64,000 nt of DNA from Phymatolithon calcareum (GCA_977006965.1 OZ345364.1:558001-622000), one strand, 5' to 3'. Shown: positions 30,630 through 43,663, counted from the stretch's first letter. Translations and numbers: made by a program. The notes: generated from the sequence alone by a model not told the origin.

Positions 30630-30999
30630 TCATACCTTCCGTGACGGTCCGTCAGCGCGATTAAACTGGCTTCTGATATATGTGCAATTTATGTGTAATT
30701 CTCCCGCCAACGTATCAGCTGCCACTTGTCTGCAAATATGATAGAGTCCAAGACTCGATCTTTCTTTCTGGAGCGCCCCAATTAGCTCCTGATCCTCCAA
30801 TCCAATTCTAACCTTTTTCCGAACTTCAATCTCGAGCAGTTCGACGATTCTCGCCACTCCGTCAGCGAGCAGCTATAGTTTTGAGACCTCCATCCATGTT
30901 TTCTGTTGACAACGCTGGACTAAATAGGTAGAGCTTTCGGTTGACACTCTCGCTGTCACCCATTAGTCCGCGCGTGACAATAGTTGCCGGCGGAGCTTC
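30630..30999 (-). pseudogene. DIRS-type RNase H C-terminal part
   Basis: Minus-strand translation shows VARIVELLEIEVRKKVR, then SSLGLYHICRQVAADTLAGE and the hallmark end RSQFNRADGPSRKV, very like the RNase H of DIRS elements (ARVLELLE..., ...N-ADGPSR). A TAG interrupts the upstream part near 30870. The tyrosine recombinase follows directly, as in DIRS elements. Confidence 0.75.
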
Positions 31000-31011
31000 C
31001 GGTCGCATGAA

Positions 31012-31494
31012 TCAATATATGTCCGACTGACTGGCGGTGAGTTGTTTGTCGTTAAAAATTAGGGGTTCATTCATGCCGTCGACCTGCGCCCTGGCGAGGG
31101 CATTGAGACAGATTCGCACGTGCGCTTTTACCGTCAGTATGGCACTTCCCTTACGTAATCGTGACCTATGGCAAGGACATTTTCCAATTTTTCTGGCATA
31201 AATTCGCCCGATCGTAGGGGAATAACTCGCGTCTGTCATTGGTAAAAATCTTTTCATTTTTGTATTACTAATTTTTGCGAGCACCTGCAGCCACCTCTTT
31301 CTTTGTGTCGGGGTTCTTCCTAGGTGCTTCGTAAGCTCACGTTCGAGTCGCGATGCCGGGCGAGCGGCTAGTAATTCGCGGCTGACAACCGCAGCTTCCT
31401 CATTTCGATCCTCAAACATGTGGGCAGCAACTTTCCACTTTCGAGTACGGTCAGCCAGCTCGACTTTCGCTAGTTGACGCAGTAGAATTTCCAC
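31012..31494 (-). other. unassigned frame in the DIRS-like relic, 160 codons
   Basis: An open minus-strand frame encoding a basic protein (RELLAARPASRLERELTKHL, RTPTQRKRWLQVLAKI). I do not recognise a domain. Position between the gag-like part and RNase H suggests it is the end of gag or the start of the RT polyprotein. Confidence 0.4.
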
Positions 31495-31604
31495 TGCATC
31501 GTTTTTTCTCGCCTTTTCATACCGAGATCAGATATGAGCAAATCAACGGCAGTTGCAATAGTTTCGCTCTCATTTTTGTTTCGCTCGGTTTTAAAGTCAT
31601 GGGT

Positions 31605-32764
31605 TCACAGGAAATCGGTGACAGTTTTGGTGCGACTGAAGTAGTATTGCAATCTCTCGTTGGTGACCCTCTTCCATAAGGGTAGGTTGAAATTGTACGG
31701 CTCCTCTTCTTTCTTTTTCCAGAACTTCCCTATTTTTCGCTTTTCTCGTCGCTTTATCTGCTTCTTTCGTGACGATCGATCACGTTTTAATGTAGTCTGA
31801 ATCGGATGAGTCATCAGCACTGCTGGAATTATCGGAGGAGCTGTCATCAGAATCTTTCTTTTTGTGCCAATGTTTCTGATGCTTTCGTCCCTTCCTTTCG
31901 CTTTTCCGGCTTTGTTTGTCATAACTATAGTCATCGTCGGAGGATCTATCATCGCTGGTGTCTGGATTGCCCCTCTGACGAGCCCTCGCTTTTTCGATAA
32001 AGGTTCGTCGGCCACGCGGTGCATTGCGGCCGGTTATCATGTTAGAAAGGACTTTGATCAATTGCGCAAGTGCGCCTATGTTCGGTGTCGCCCCGCTATT
32101 GTCGCTATCGCCGCTGTCGTCGCTATCACTTTCCGTTGGTTGAACTCTCTTTGGCGAACCTCTTTTAGAGCTCTTTTTCTTCTTGTGGCCTCGCAACGGG
32201 CCCGCGTTGGATGGGCCCGACCTGGTTCTGGATTTGGCGCTCGTTCGTGTTTTGCGAGAGGGCCCGGCATTTGGATGGCCCTCTTTTAGTATCGGTTGCG
32301 GTTTCGGATTGACACGCGTTAGGCAGATTGTTAGCATCATCGTTGCGGGCATCTTCTTGCTCTGTCTCATCATATTCACTTCCACTACTTACGGGCGCAG
32401 GTAAATTGCCGGCAAGCACGTTAGTAATTACCTCCAATATATCGTTAGTATCGCATCGCAGTGGTACAGTGCGCGAAGCATCCAGTTTAGAATTCAAAAG
32501 CTCAATCATCTCGGTATGGAACTCACGTCCCCGGTTTTCATAAGTCTTCAGATTCTTACCTACCACATCTTTGAATTTCGATATATAATCTTCCTCTTTG
32601 CCCATCCCCGCAAAGAATTTGGTAAACTCTCCCAATAGCAGCCTGTTACTGCTTCTATTGTTAGCAGATGAAATTTTCGAAGAGACGCCACACCCACGGC
32701 ATCCCCTTGTAGTCCCATTCCCTAAGGGGCGAGGGCTAGTGATTTGAACTAATACAAGTGACAC
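31605..32764 (-). pseudogene. gag-like frames of the DIRS-like relic, Ser/Asp/Lys-rich
   Basis: Three overlapping minus-strand frames read as one ancestral protein with frameshifts near 32.25 and 31.8 kb. The first part has FTKFFAGMGKEEDYISKFK. The middle has RGHKKKKSSKRGSPKR then an acidic SDSDDSGDSDNSG stretch, ITGRNAPRGRRTFIEKARAR and another Ser/Asp-rich run. The end is KKEEEPYNFNLPLWKRVTNE. Strongly charged low-complexity tails occur in gag proteins; the family is inferred from the downstream genes only. Confidence 0.5.
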
Positions 32765-33689
32765 TTACCGTCTATATAGACAACACCGTCAACAGGTAGC
32801 GGGTTCTATGCCCATATGCCCAGCTATCTTCGTAAACGTCGGCGACCTCTAGTTCTCACTAGAGTCCGATTCGATCGTTCCTTGGCAGTGCGATACAGGC
32901 CAGTCGACTTCACTAGTTATTACCAGATCCGCTTCGCACGTCAGCACGTCCAAACTCGAGAGAAGGAGTTCCAACACCGCTTCCTTTGACGAACCAGAAC
33001 TGATAGCACAGTAAAGATGAGAACTCAACCACTCCACATATTTTTTGCCATTTAAAAAGCTTCGCCGTTTTGAGTAGAAGAAAACTTAAAGGCCTCCGCG
33101 AGGCCAGGTGCCACTACTAGGGCATATTTCCAGGACAACGTGTTATACATCTTTGACTAAACGATTCCGATAGGGCTTTACGACTTATGCGAAAAATATC
33201 AACGTTTTGTGTTCATCTCAATCTCAGTACATCTTCATTGCTCATTGTCTCCGAGAAGTTAAGCATCGGTCATGTGCCGCCCCGTCCGTCATGAGTCTTC
33301 AAATGGTGAAATTGTGCAGCTCTCAGGCACCCGAAGGTGCACAGGGGTTGCGAACGTGAACGCGGCTACACACGATATCGGATCAGTAAACCCTCGATAC
33401 TAACTCCTGGCCAGAGATCCATACGTGCACTCCATGCTGCTCACGTCTCTAGGTAAATCAGAATCCATTGCGAGTCTTTCCCCCACTCTGACTTATTCGT
33501 ACGCGAAGTGTGATTCACGAACATAAACTCCCCCCCCCCGCACAACACTTGGCAGCATACCCAAATGCCTTCCATGCCCAAGTCTGTAAATATCGTTCTG
33601 CTATGCTAGCTCGCAGGACTATATATTTTGCTCACTTATCTTGCTCTTCGAAAACGTTTTTTCCGTAACTTGAGCAGCTCTATTAATGT

Positions 33690-36600
33690 GATACCATGCA
33701 TCAGGACTACACTGTTTGCTGTAAGGGAAGGAATGAACTCAATGCGGATGTCGACCAGAAATTCTCGGAGCTTCTCAGTATACTCCGGTTGACTGATTTC
33801 GAACGATCATGTTCCGTCTCTGTATATTGTGGGTTATTTTTAACACAGAAAAACCCAGCATTGTCCCATTTCAGGTCTTTCAAGTCAAATACACGATGAG
33901 CCTGGTGAGAAAGGTTACTAAATGTAGCAGTATCAGAAATAGATTTTCGTTACCATAGATATTGAGAAGTTCTCCAACATCTTCCTCACATTCCATCATG
34001 TATAAGGAGGAATCACCGTCTAGAGGAATCACCTGTAGGACTTCCATGATGAGCCATCCAATGTAACGACCCAGCAGTCTCCAGAATCGCAGAAACCGTA
34101 GAATGATTTGAGAGGATGCAGAAGAAAACCTTCAAGAATCTGAAAGTATTTCGGGTCATATTTCCTCCAACTGATATATACATCCCACGAGAAAATCTGA
34201 CCTTTGATTGCGGATAGTCTTGTGTGATATCAAAGTGGGACAGACGGTACTGAAGAATGGAGGCACAGAAACAATTTCATTGGTAGAGCTTTGATGCAGG
34301 GTGTGATTGTTATGTACGATAAATGGTTTCATTTTGTTTCAAAAATCTCTGGGCAGAGAACCTTGCCCGAGTAGACTCCCCCGCAGTCCCGGCATTCTTA
34401 AGAGTGTAAACGAATTATCCACCGAATCGCATAATATTCGCATCCTTTGAAATTGCTCATTCGTGAGAGTTTCCCGAGTCATCCGTGCCTTTAGACCGGA
34501 TATTTCTTCATGTTTAGAGTTCCCAAACGGTTCAGAATGACATCGGCGATCATTGGGATTCAAGACCTTTGTCAAAACGATTTTTGAGGAATCTCACCAG
34601 ACTCTCTGGAGTCTTACCCATCTCCCGTGATTTCGGATATTCCTTTCAGTACTTGCGTCATGAGGGCTTCGCCTGAAATAATTCTGTCGAACACCGCGTC
34701 TGTCTCAATAGGCCCATCGACGTTAGGTTCAGGGTTCCAAACTGGGGCTGTTTCAGGATCTGCGGATGACATGTCTTTCTGGTCATATGCTTTGTTGTAG
34801 TCTCGGACTTTGTCTGTGGAAACTTGCACGATCTTCCTTCGCTGATATATACATAGTGAATTTTCATTGCCAGCTATTTCTCTTAATGGGCGTAGGCATT
34901 TTTTTAGTGTATACGTGAACGCCCATTCCGACTTTTTTCTCGTTATATGCCGCGTTGGGGACATTTCGACTGCGGGGAATTTCCAGACTGGTTGGAGAGA
35001 TACTCTTAACCATCTCATCGCGAGCGTTTTTCGACAGGGGAAAGAATCATAACACTGAACACTAGTAGCGTCGGAATAAGTCCTTTCTGCCCAGAGTTAT
35101 TGTTTATGGCATGGACAGCGGTGGAGAGAGTTCCTTAAATACCTATAAAAGGGTGCTCCAGCTTTACCTTACTATATACATTTTTCTCAGGTAGTCAAAG
35201 CATTGTGTCGTTGCACAGCGGACATGTGACGCTGAATAGCAACGGACCTGACCTAGCTTCTCCACTCATCAGAATTGAACTGGGAACCTTGATCATTGTG
35301 GTTGAGGTGGAATTGCCGACATATGGATTAACCCAGTATGTCGATTCGCCATTCAGTAAGAATACAGCAACACTGAACAGAGTGTTTCTGCATATTATGT
35401 GCAGAACTGTTTTTGTTTTAGTTTCAACAGGTCCAATAAGTCGAAACGGGTGAACTTAATGTTTTCAAGTGGTAACGATATTCGAAATCGACCAGGTTGT
35501 TCCGCCTTCTCTGGCAAATATCGCAGGACGAGTTAACTTTTCCATATCAATAAAAGTGTTACGAGTGGCTTTCGGGTGCCAAGCCAGCCTCATTGAGTTG
35601 AATATGCGCTCTGATTTAGGGTGATAAAAACGATGGTGAATTTGTCTCAGCTCTTGCTCGGAGTACATTAAGGGATAGATGCATACGTAATATACGTGTC
35701 TAAGCTTACAAGTAACTGGACAGCTCCACTGCGGACTATTGCACACGAGAACGTTATCAACGTTGTCCACGAATAGCTTATAACGGTCTAGTATATCTAG
35801 ACGCAAGATGAGTGGAACTTTTAGATCGACAAAATCAAGCTCAAATGTCATGTGATGGACCAAGGCATATGGAATTCGGAACGTCGGTTTGCTAATGCTT
35901 GCAGTTCGCTGACTTGCGAACTTATCGACTTTCGGTTCGTCACGTTTGATTAAAATGGGGATTCCAATACATCGGTAGGAAGATTCTACTTTTGAAAGCC
36001 CAACTAGAGACTTTTTGGGCCCTGTGTCGAAGAAAACGCCTTGAAAAGAGTCAAGATCTTCAGTTGAAATATAGACACCGGATTATTCTTCAATAATTTT
36101 GATTTCAGCTTCGTCCTCAGGCACTAGTTGTTCGTTTGGAATATCCATGTTTGAAATAAGGGCCTCGAAAAGATTAGAATCGGTTGTATAAGTATCGTCC
36201 TGCTCAGATTGCTCAGCTGGAATATGCTGATGCTCAGGTATATCATGAGAGTCAATTTTGTGACAACGTTCGAACAAAACCGCGTAAGCATTTATCTTGT
36301 CCCCGGTCTTTTTGACATAATATTACATCTTGCGCTTAGCAGCTTTTGCAGCATCGATCATCTTTAGAAAATTGCTCCACATATAATTCGGATCGTTGCA
36401 CTTAGAGCATCCCATGACAATGAGAAGATCGAACCTCTCAGGCCTTGAGGGAGCTTGATTCTGCATAATACCAGTTTTTCAGCAGTCCCTAACTGTTTTT
36501 TGACGACTATTATACCGTGCTTATCCCTGAGAGATTATCCTGGGTAAAACGGTGTCATCTGCATTGGCTCATTTGCGACCGCTTGTGATACTCTCTAGCA

Positions 36601-37572
36601 GTACTGCCACTTTAACCTCATTTTTGAGATTGCGAGCAGCTTCTAATTCTCCCAAGAGTTTCTGAAAGTCGACAATATGTGTTTCAACACGGCTTAATGG
36701 ATCAGTGGCCGTAGGTAGACCGACAGTTGCATTACGAAGGAACTATAACTTCTTTGGGGGTCCTCTGTGTGATTGAGGTGCCTGCGATGATTGCTTTGTG
36801 ATTACCTTTTACACTTTTTCTAAGACCGTCGTTTCATCTAGGCATTCCCCAATGAACTTTTTAATGCGTGAGCTTTGCTAATAATTTTTCCTGTGATTCC
36901 GGCTTACATTAGTGTTTTACTCTTTGTAAATCATTTCAATGGCATGTTGAAAAGTGTGCCCAAAGTTTTCAACCCGTTCAAAGTAGAAACGATTTCATTC
37001 TCCACGATGTCGTTTGTAGGTATTGCTTCTTCTCGGGTGGAATGAGACTGTAGTACCTGCTTAATTGTTGCTACTTTGCTACGAACTCCATCCAAGATTC
37101 ACCAATATCGCCGGAGATCGTAGAATTACTGTCTCTAAATCTCATGGCTACATTGCGGGCAGTATTCCCTTCTGCATTTGGGCTGTAAACGAGCAACAAT
37201 TCTACGGGCCATCTCTGTGGCGGCAACAGGATCTTCATTGTGATATTACAATAATGAAGAAAAATTTAGAATGATTCGCTGAGAACTGCGTTGAGATAGA
37301 TTTGTTCCTTGGCGGTGAGCCTGTCAGGGAGTTTCGAAAACACAGGTGGTATTGATCTCATCGCCGGTCACAAAAGCATTGAAGGAGAAAAAATATGAAC
37401 AAAATTCTTCCTTCACTTGCGTGCAAGTCATTCCAGTATTACTAACTCTCTCGTCTAGGTCACGCACCGAGATGATTAGTCCGACTAATGCACTGTTTAT
37501 GTCTTCCAGTTGCACCTGTGCCATATACGTGCGTGATGAACCACGATCATCTCCTCCGTTGTGGCTACTCAT
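33690..37572 (-). pseudogene. Ty1/copia-like retrotransposon relic
   Basis: Minus-strand fragments in copia order. A gag-like start (37572, MSSHNGGDDRGSSRTYMAQV); a region with AMGCSKCNDPNYMWSN; a protease core FQGVFFDTGPKKSLVG; PLILRLDILDRYKLFVDNVD; an integrase zinc-type segment ELRQIHHRFYHPKSERIF; and the RT start SEPFGNSKHEEISGLKA (about 34.5 kb) ending LLGQG. Further fragments continue to about 33.7 kb. The frames are split by many stops. No LTR pair was recognised. Protease-integrase-RT order fits copia rather than gypsy. Confidence 0.65.
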
Positions 37573-39064
37573 TTTCTAGCAAGCTACTTAACTTTGCTTT
37601 CGCTCAGTATGACATCGTGTTGGAGAGACTGCCCCGAGGACACTACAAGGCTTACAGCCCACACACGGATTTCCCTTAAGTGTGAGCTTCAGACGGAACA
37701 GCATTCTTCGTGATATTGACAGAATAAAATAGAAAAATGCAGGCAAGCAGTACGAGAGGAAGCCCCGATAATCCTTCACAGCAACCTCCTGAAGACCACT
37801 ATTCTCTTTCTTGCATGCAAAGAAGCGAAAACGTTCCTCCCGTCCTCTTGTTCTAAGTCGCCTAATCAGCTCACAAAAAATCAAATTTCTAGGCTAAATC
37901 CTTAAGTACGCAGCAACAACAAGGAAGGCATTGTGGAAAACACTTTCGAAAACAGTGTGGCAGTCACGATGGAGAGCACTGCTGAAAAATGAGAAACTGA
38001 AGGAACAACAGCAATAAAGGCAATAGAAGCAGTAATAAAAGCAACAGTAGCAGAAGTCGATGCTTCGCTCAGTGTTGCAGGTGCAGCAATTGGTTTATTG
38101 CAACAAAGTACAAACTGTGGGCGTGCCGTTTAGTCTTGCGGGAGATTGCTTTTTCTTTTCAAATCAAGCAGGTAGCTTTTGATATTTTTGGACAGGTTTA
38201 AAATTCGCAAACGTGATTTGCGGGCGCAAATAGGATAGGTCCGCAAGCAGTGGAATAAAATAAAATTACGGGCCTATGTCAATTGAGACGGTCTTGAGTC
38301 CCATATTGTAAATGCTCTGACTTCGATCCACAAGGACCGAAGGTGTTCCGGTAGAACTTGAGCGGTGAGACGAAGAGCTACAGTTCCTCACAGGAAGAGG
38401 TGAGAAACAGTTGTAATGAACAAGAACAATTTACTTGCGATATCATCTGTATCTTTGAAAACTAAAGACAGGTTGGTGGAGCTTGCTCCCTTTTACACCA
38501 GACGGGCCCGAATCATAAAATTACGCGCGAACAGGTGCCACGGAACAGCTCGCGCAAGACCAGGAGCTTCGAATTAATGGCGTATGTGAAGCGCGCGAAA
38601 GCGGGCCAAGCAAATCCGCCACACTTATTTCTGGTCTTAAGGACGATTCGCAGAATATAAAAACAAGAGTATAATCAGCAATAAAAACATTGACATATAG
38701 CTCGCGTGCGCAATTGCAATAAAACGTCATCCCGTTCCAATTGCCGCGTAAAATGAACGAAATTCCGTAACCGTTCCAAATCCAAACTTGCATGACAGGA
38801 AAACGAACGAGCGTCGCTAGTGCCGGCACGCACGATTCAAAGCCCGATTTCAGGGCGAAAGACGCATCAGCGCCAAATACGCGCACATGACGCGCGCACG
38901 ACCATTCAGCTCCTTGAACTTAATGCGTGAATCGAACTGACAAGAAAAACCGCTACTTCTCGTTGTCCGCGAAACTTGGTCGGTCGTGAAAGTATCGCCT
39001 TGCGTCTGCGCGGGAATTCAAATACAGGTCACGCGATTCAAACAACTTGACAAGTGTACAACAA

Positions 39065-39086
39065 TGCTGTAATACGTATTACAGCA
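39065..39086. repeat. perfect 22-bp palindrome
   Basis: tgctgtaatac / gtattacagca, both arms exact with no spacer, in an otherwise featureless AT-moderate region. Confidence 0.8.
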
Positions 39087-40907
39087 CACTCGATGATTCC
39101 AACTTCATTGACAGCCTACTAGCCGACCACGAAATTCTTCGCTTCTCATGGACGACCTGTGAGATAGTTTGATCCACCTTAACGATTGCGTACAAAAGCG
39201 AGTTTACATCTTATTGGGGCCTTCCTCGAAACAAAATAACGGGCCTCGTGTGTACTAAACCTGTCATGTTTTAGTCACCTGTCACGTTTTGTGTATTCGC
39301 AAACGTAGTTTTTCTCATTAGAGCCACCACCTAGAGAGAAAAATTTGGTATGGTCCCAAAACGAGATTTACAATGAATCGTGGACAGTTGGCAGTCTGTT
39401 CCCTGAAAATTTCTCCTTCCAACCTCATGTGTCTCCATCTCATTCCGTCTGCACCGAGTAGAAAGAGTGGGCAGGGCGCAGAGCGGATGAGAGAGCGAGG
39501 CGTGAGCAGAGGATAGCAGATACAATCAATTTATGCAAATGATGATAGTTTCCTTCAACAGGACAAATTGAACAATTAAGCTCTTTCAATCTAGCCTTTG
39601 TTACGACTGTCATGTGATAGTTGGATTATAAAAAAAAGAAGTAAAAAGCGCCAGACGAAACTCAGAATCAGCGAGTAAACGGATCCTGCGATACCAAAGA
39701 TCATCAAAATTACCTTATGAGAGAATCTCTACTTCTTTTAGATATCTGAAAAATGCTCAAGCAGTGCGTTACCGTCAGCGTTCTTGGTCGTCACTTTCTC
39801 TGGGCGACTGGAGGAAGCCTTCTTAGGTTCCCATCGGTTGAGTACGGCGTGCATACAGCATTGAATTTCGCCAAACTGTAGCGAAGTATATGATAATTGA
39901 ACGCAGTAAGGGTGATGAGAGACTGGTCCCAAAAAGAGCACAGGAACCACCGACATCGAACGTTGATTGAGAGAGGCGCGAGTAATATGCCGGCCACTTT
40001 TTCAGGGCTCGTGCGCGGACATCCTCCTGACTCTCTTTCTTGGCGCCGCCGTTCTGCGGATCTGGATGATGGCGAGGACGATGAGAGTACGAAATGCCGC
40101 ACTTCCATTCTTTCGTACATGTGTGAGGGTAAAATGAGAGATGTGGCGCGGACTGGTGGGCCAGCGTTGGTTCTGGCAGGCCATTTCCTGTTCTGCTTGC
40201 AACGCTCGACTGTACTGCCACCATGTCCTGGTTCCACTCAAGATGCTAGAAGTGGAAACTTCCGGCCCACTTCCCATGCCGAATTGCACTCTCTAGTATC
40301 AATGACGAGCGCAAAAGCTTGTGTTTTCAGAAAGAATGGGCAGTCCGATCGTGCCTGTTCCTGAAATATGCCTTCTTTTTGCACGTTTTGTCAGGGTGTG
40401 CCCTCCTCCAGACAGCAGCGCTTCGGGGCTCAGAGAGCATTTCTAGTCATTAGAAAATGTGATATTCTTATGAAGATTACAAGATTTACCAATAAGGATT
40501 GAGTGCTTAACATCCGCGTGGCCTTGTCATGATCAGACTATCGTCTTTTATTGAAAGACTGCTGACCCCAATATTGGCCGTCTTGTTGATTGAATAGGCT
40601 GGAACGTGCCGAAGGAATCATTGCTGTTATTTCCATACCCAGCGCATCCGGTTGCTTGCCGATGTCGCCAGGTGGGCGGTGTACCGTTTACAAATTCGCC
40701 GACGAAGGCAGATCTCCAATAGAGTTATATTTTTTTAATTGTCCCCTTGTTTAGTTAGTCTTACAGTAAGCTGGGTGCTGCTCGCAAGAGCTCCGGCAAA
40801 ACCTAGCGCTAGTTTATATAGTATCCTACTTCGACCTTCGGCGAGAAGGAGGGCAGCTCACGGTCCGCACCAAAGAGCCCCCCCAACAAAAAGAAAAACA
40901 AACAAAA

Positions 40908-40939
40908 ACATCTCTCTCTCTTTTTCTCTCTCTTTTTAT
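40908..40939. repeat. CT microsatellite
   Basis: Run of (TC)n interrupted by T tracts (tctctctctctttttctct). Confidence 0.8.
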
Positions 40940-41734
40940 CCCCACAAAGACGTACTGCAAAACTGCAGATTTGCAGTTCCGTACTGTTCATCATTACTGA
41001 GCCATACGATACCTCACTAATGAACATTTGGTATTGTACATCTCACACGGCCCACCTATTTACCGTTCGCTACGGTTGTCACCCATGTTTTGAATTTTAG
41101 GTGCTCCCGTTCTTGTCATTCATGATTTGATTTCATGTCCTCTTTGACAAGCCATCACTGCATGTCAATCCACGTTCCTGATCTTACACTTCTGTTCCCT
41201 GCACGTGTCCCATGCGCATTATGGCGTCCGATCTACGTTGGACTTCGCGGAATGCTTCTCGGAACATGTTTTCTCATCGTCATACAACTTGTCTCTCTTC
41301 CCGTTAGCATCCGCGATAGCCGCAATCTCGGCTCCGTGATTTGGCTGCATATCGAGGCTTTTTCATTCACACAAGGAATTCAGCTTGTATCAAGCTGTTT
41401 GCGCTGTCCTTAGAATGTTGAGCTACATCTCCCTCCTTGTTACCATTGTCTTTCGGCTTCTACTTAAGCCAAGTAAACGTCGGCTCCTGACTGAAGGAGC
41501 CAAGAGATTTCACATCCTCATTAATCTTTCTTTTCTCTTCACCCTTCTCATCATTCTTACGCCTTTCCACCTCACCAAAGGCGCAAATGACTAATAATCA
41601 TCATCAGGCACCTCACCAAAACTTGCATCCTACTCGGTTGTGAAATTAAACAAAAATCAAGTAAACGGCATGGATCGGGCATTAACTGGCAATCCCACTG
41701 AAACACGGAGTGGTATAACGTTTTCGAAGACGTA

Positions 41735-41925
41735 TACCGCGGTGACGCCAAGAAGGCTGAACTAGCTACGTAGTATATCGAATAAATTTTATTCAGTACA
41801 TCCTCTTTTTCTCAACGTTATCGTAGAGAAAAAGAGACCTTAACGTGGGGAAAAAAAGGACTTTTTTTCATTATACTACAAACCAGTTCAGCTTTCCTGA
41901 AGATGAGCTATCACCGCCGTAAACG
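41735..41925. mobile_element. small fold-back or MITE-like element
   Basis: Imperfect inverted arms: cgcggtgac...aaggctgaact and tagtata on the left, tatacta ... gttcagctttcc ... tcaccgccg on the right, with an inner hairpin formed by ctctttttctc / gagaaaaagag. No coding capacity. Confidence 0.5.
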
Positions 41926-42023
41926 AGTTTATTTCAGGGATGGAATCGAGATATGATTCCCGGGAGAGTTTTCTGAACTCTATGTTCTGTTCGTATTTTC
42001 ATGGCCGATGCTAACATTAAGCT

Positions 42024-42059
42024 CTCAATACCGTTTCAGCGATGTCGAACGGTATTGAG
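42024..42059. repeat. 12-bp perfect stem-loop
   Basis: ctcaataccgtt (42024-42035) and aacggtattgag (42048-42059) around a 12-base loop. No T tract or other terminator signal follows. Confidence 0.75.
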
Positions 42060-42859
42060 TGCTGATATATGTCACTTAACGGATGCTTATAACTGTATGT
42101 TCAGTTTGAGATAAGGACAAATTTATTACAGGTTATGTTTTTAAGCACTTTTAGAGAGAAAAACTACATTTTCAGAGGCCCTCGTTACTAACGATTACTT
42201 TATTCCCTTAATTAACTGCGTCTATTGCTGCAGCGAGCTCGAGCCACTTTTAAGGGAGCAAAAATTCCATCGTCAGCAAAGCAGATAGCATAATCTGGCC
42301 CTGAGCCAGTTCTCCATAAAAACGCGACATCGCCGGTCACCTACGCTGTTAAATCGACGGACGCATTATAATTTTGGGTTCTGATCCACTCGGACAAGAG
42401 AAATTACAAGTGCAAAATACGTAAGCTAATACCGGTGATTTTGCAGAATGAACAAACTGTTTCCTCAAGCAAAAAATCATGCCCTTCATCGCATCTTGTG
42501 GTCTGCACTACAAGGGGTCCCAATGCGGAAAGTACTCCAGTCATTGAGAAAATTCTCGCGTCGTGTAATCGAAGAATGCTCCACGTACAAGATAATTTCG
42601 GAAGGTCTTCTCAATTTCCTGTAAAGTTTCGGATATCGAAAAGGAGGCAATGTCATATTTTTTCGTCTACATCTCGGGTCATTTTCCGTACACCAGCAAC
42701 ATCTACTTCCTCTGAGAGCATACTCAGCTTAGCCGGAAATAGTCTTCACTCTCGAGCGCGTTTGAAACCGAGATCTACTGAGGTTTTGGTCAAGGTGGGC
42801 CACTACTTGCGAAATTATGGCTCGTTTCCTGCGCTTTGATTTTTTCATTAAAATTAAGA

Positions 42860-43663
42860 ATTGTTTCGTCTCATATTGACTATATAAGGCGCTCGTCCGT
42901 CCAATGACGGCATATCTTCTCCCGATCGTAGATCTGACGCGTAACATCTTTCGCGCACAGGACGCCCTAGAGAGTAACCTGTTCCTTAGAATGTTCGAAA
43001 CTTGGTGCAAGAATATGTAGGCCCGCTTTCGAGGAATATGCCCCCTGGAATCCATCCAACTACGCCAAGCGCATTTGAGCTCCAAGTTCATAAGAGCACA
43101 GAAATTTCGAAGAAAACAGGCAATTGAGCTTCCCAAGGGCACAACACGACTGGCAATATTGAACGCGACAAACGATATGCTTCACGAATTTGCACGCACC
43201 CTAGACGCTACGACAAGCGTAAACGCAAGAACAATGAAGAACGCAAAAGAAGAATGGGAAGCATGTCTCCCTTCTAAAGGCACAGGACGGGAAGGCCGGC
43301 GCCCTCCTCAGCTCATCAAGAACGAACTACCACCATTCCTCACCCTCAAAAAAGAGAAGCACAGGCTTCTTTGCACGCACTGGTTATTTACCCAATTCCC
43401 GTATCCCTGGAAAGAACAAGCAAGAAACGAAGATTCCGAACTCGATGAAGCCCTCACAGTTATCTCAAACTTAATGTCCAAGCAGCGACTTTCCGATATT
43501 CAAAAAGAGATGCTGGAAATGGCACTTGATAACGTCCAAAGAAAATGTCCGAAATCAAAATGAAAACGTAAGCGAAGGATTGTAGCGCAACGCAAAAGTC
43601 TCTCAGATGCAATAATAATTGACTAAGGGAGCTTCAATAAAACAGAAATCAATCCATCCATAT
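42860..43663 (+). mobile_element. LINE-C, 5'-truncated, with 3' UTR
   Basis: Plus-strand frame with LVRPMTAYLLPIVDLTRNIF, resembling the end of a non-LTR RT polyprotein, a TAG near 43018, then an open frame to 43563 (SSKFIRAQKFRRKQAIELPK ... IQKEMLEMALDNVQRK). The 3' UTR (aacgtaagcgaaggattgta ... aataaaacagaaatcaatcc) is the tail found inside both fold-back elements and, inverted, at 58100-58200. This is the longest coding copy of the family here. Confidence 0.7.

Larger units (their letters stand above)
29690..32764 (-). mobile_element. DIRS-like tyrosine-recombinase retrotransposon relic, RT missing
   Basis: Minus-strand order is Ser/Lys-rich gag-like frames (32764-31605), an unassigned frame (31494-31012), RNase H of DIRS type (30999-30630) and a tyrosine recombinase (about 30300-29760). 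This is the order of DIRS/PAT/Ngaro elements, which use a tyrosine recombinase instead of a DDE integrase. No RT motif was found, so an internal deletion seems likely near 31.0 kb. The split or inverted terminal repeats typical of the group were not identified. Confidence 0.7.
38000..41730. other. no gene recognised
   Basis: Many short frames on both strands but none with motifs, signal peptide or a paralogue elsewhere in the window. Small features are a 22-bp palindrome (39065-39086) and a CT-rich run (40908-40939). The left end (37,600-38,000) is also unassigned. Confidence 0.5.

Noticed and set aside
32183-32404. hydrophobic plus-strand frames at 31.8-32.4 kb resembling membrane proteins
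   Set aside because: They are the reverse of Ser/Asp/Lys-rich gag codons, which produce artificial hydrophobic frames.
33529-33541. C-rich run, possible G-quadruplex
   Set aside because: A single homopolymer-like run without four G/C tracts; it does not make a convincing quadruplex.
39791-40364. overlapping frames of about 130-155 codons on both strands near 40 kb
   Set aside because: No motif, signal peptide or paralogue, and frames on both strands are similarly open. This is expected by chance in a stop-poor stretch.
42435-43142. 134- and 137-codon frames around 42.4-43.1 kb on opposite strands
   Set aside because: The second lies antisense to the LINE-C coding end and the first has no recognisable content.
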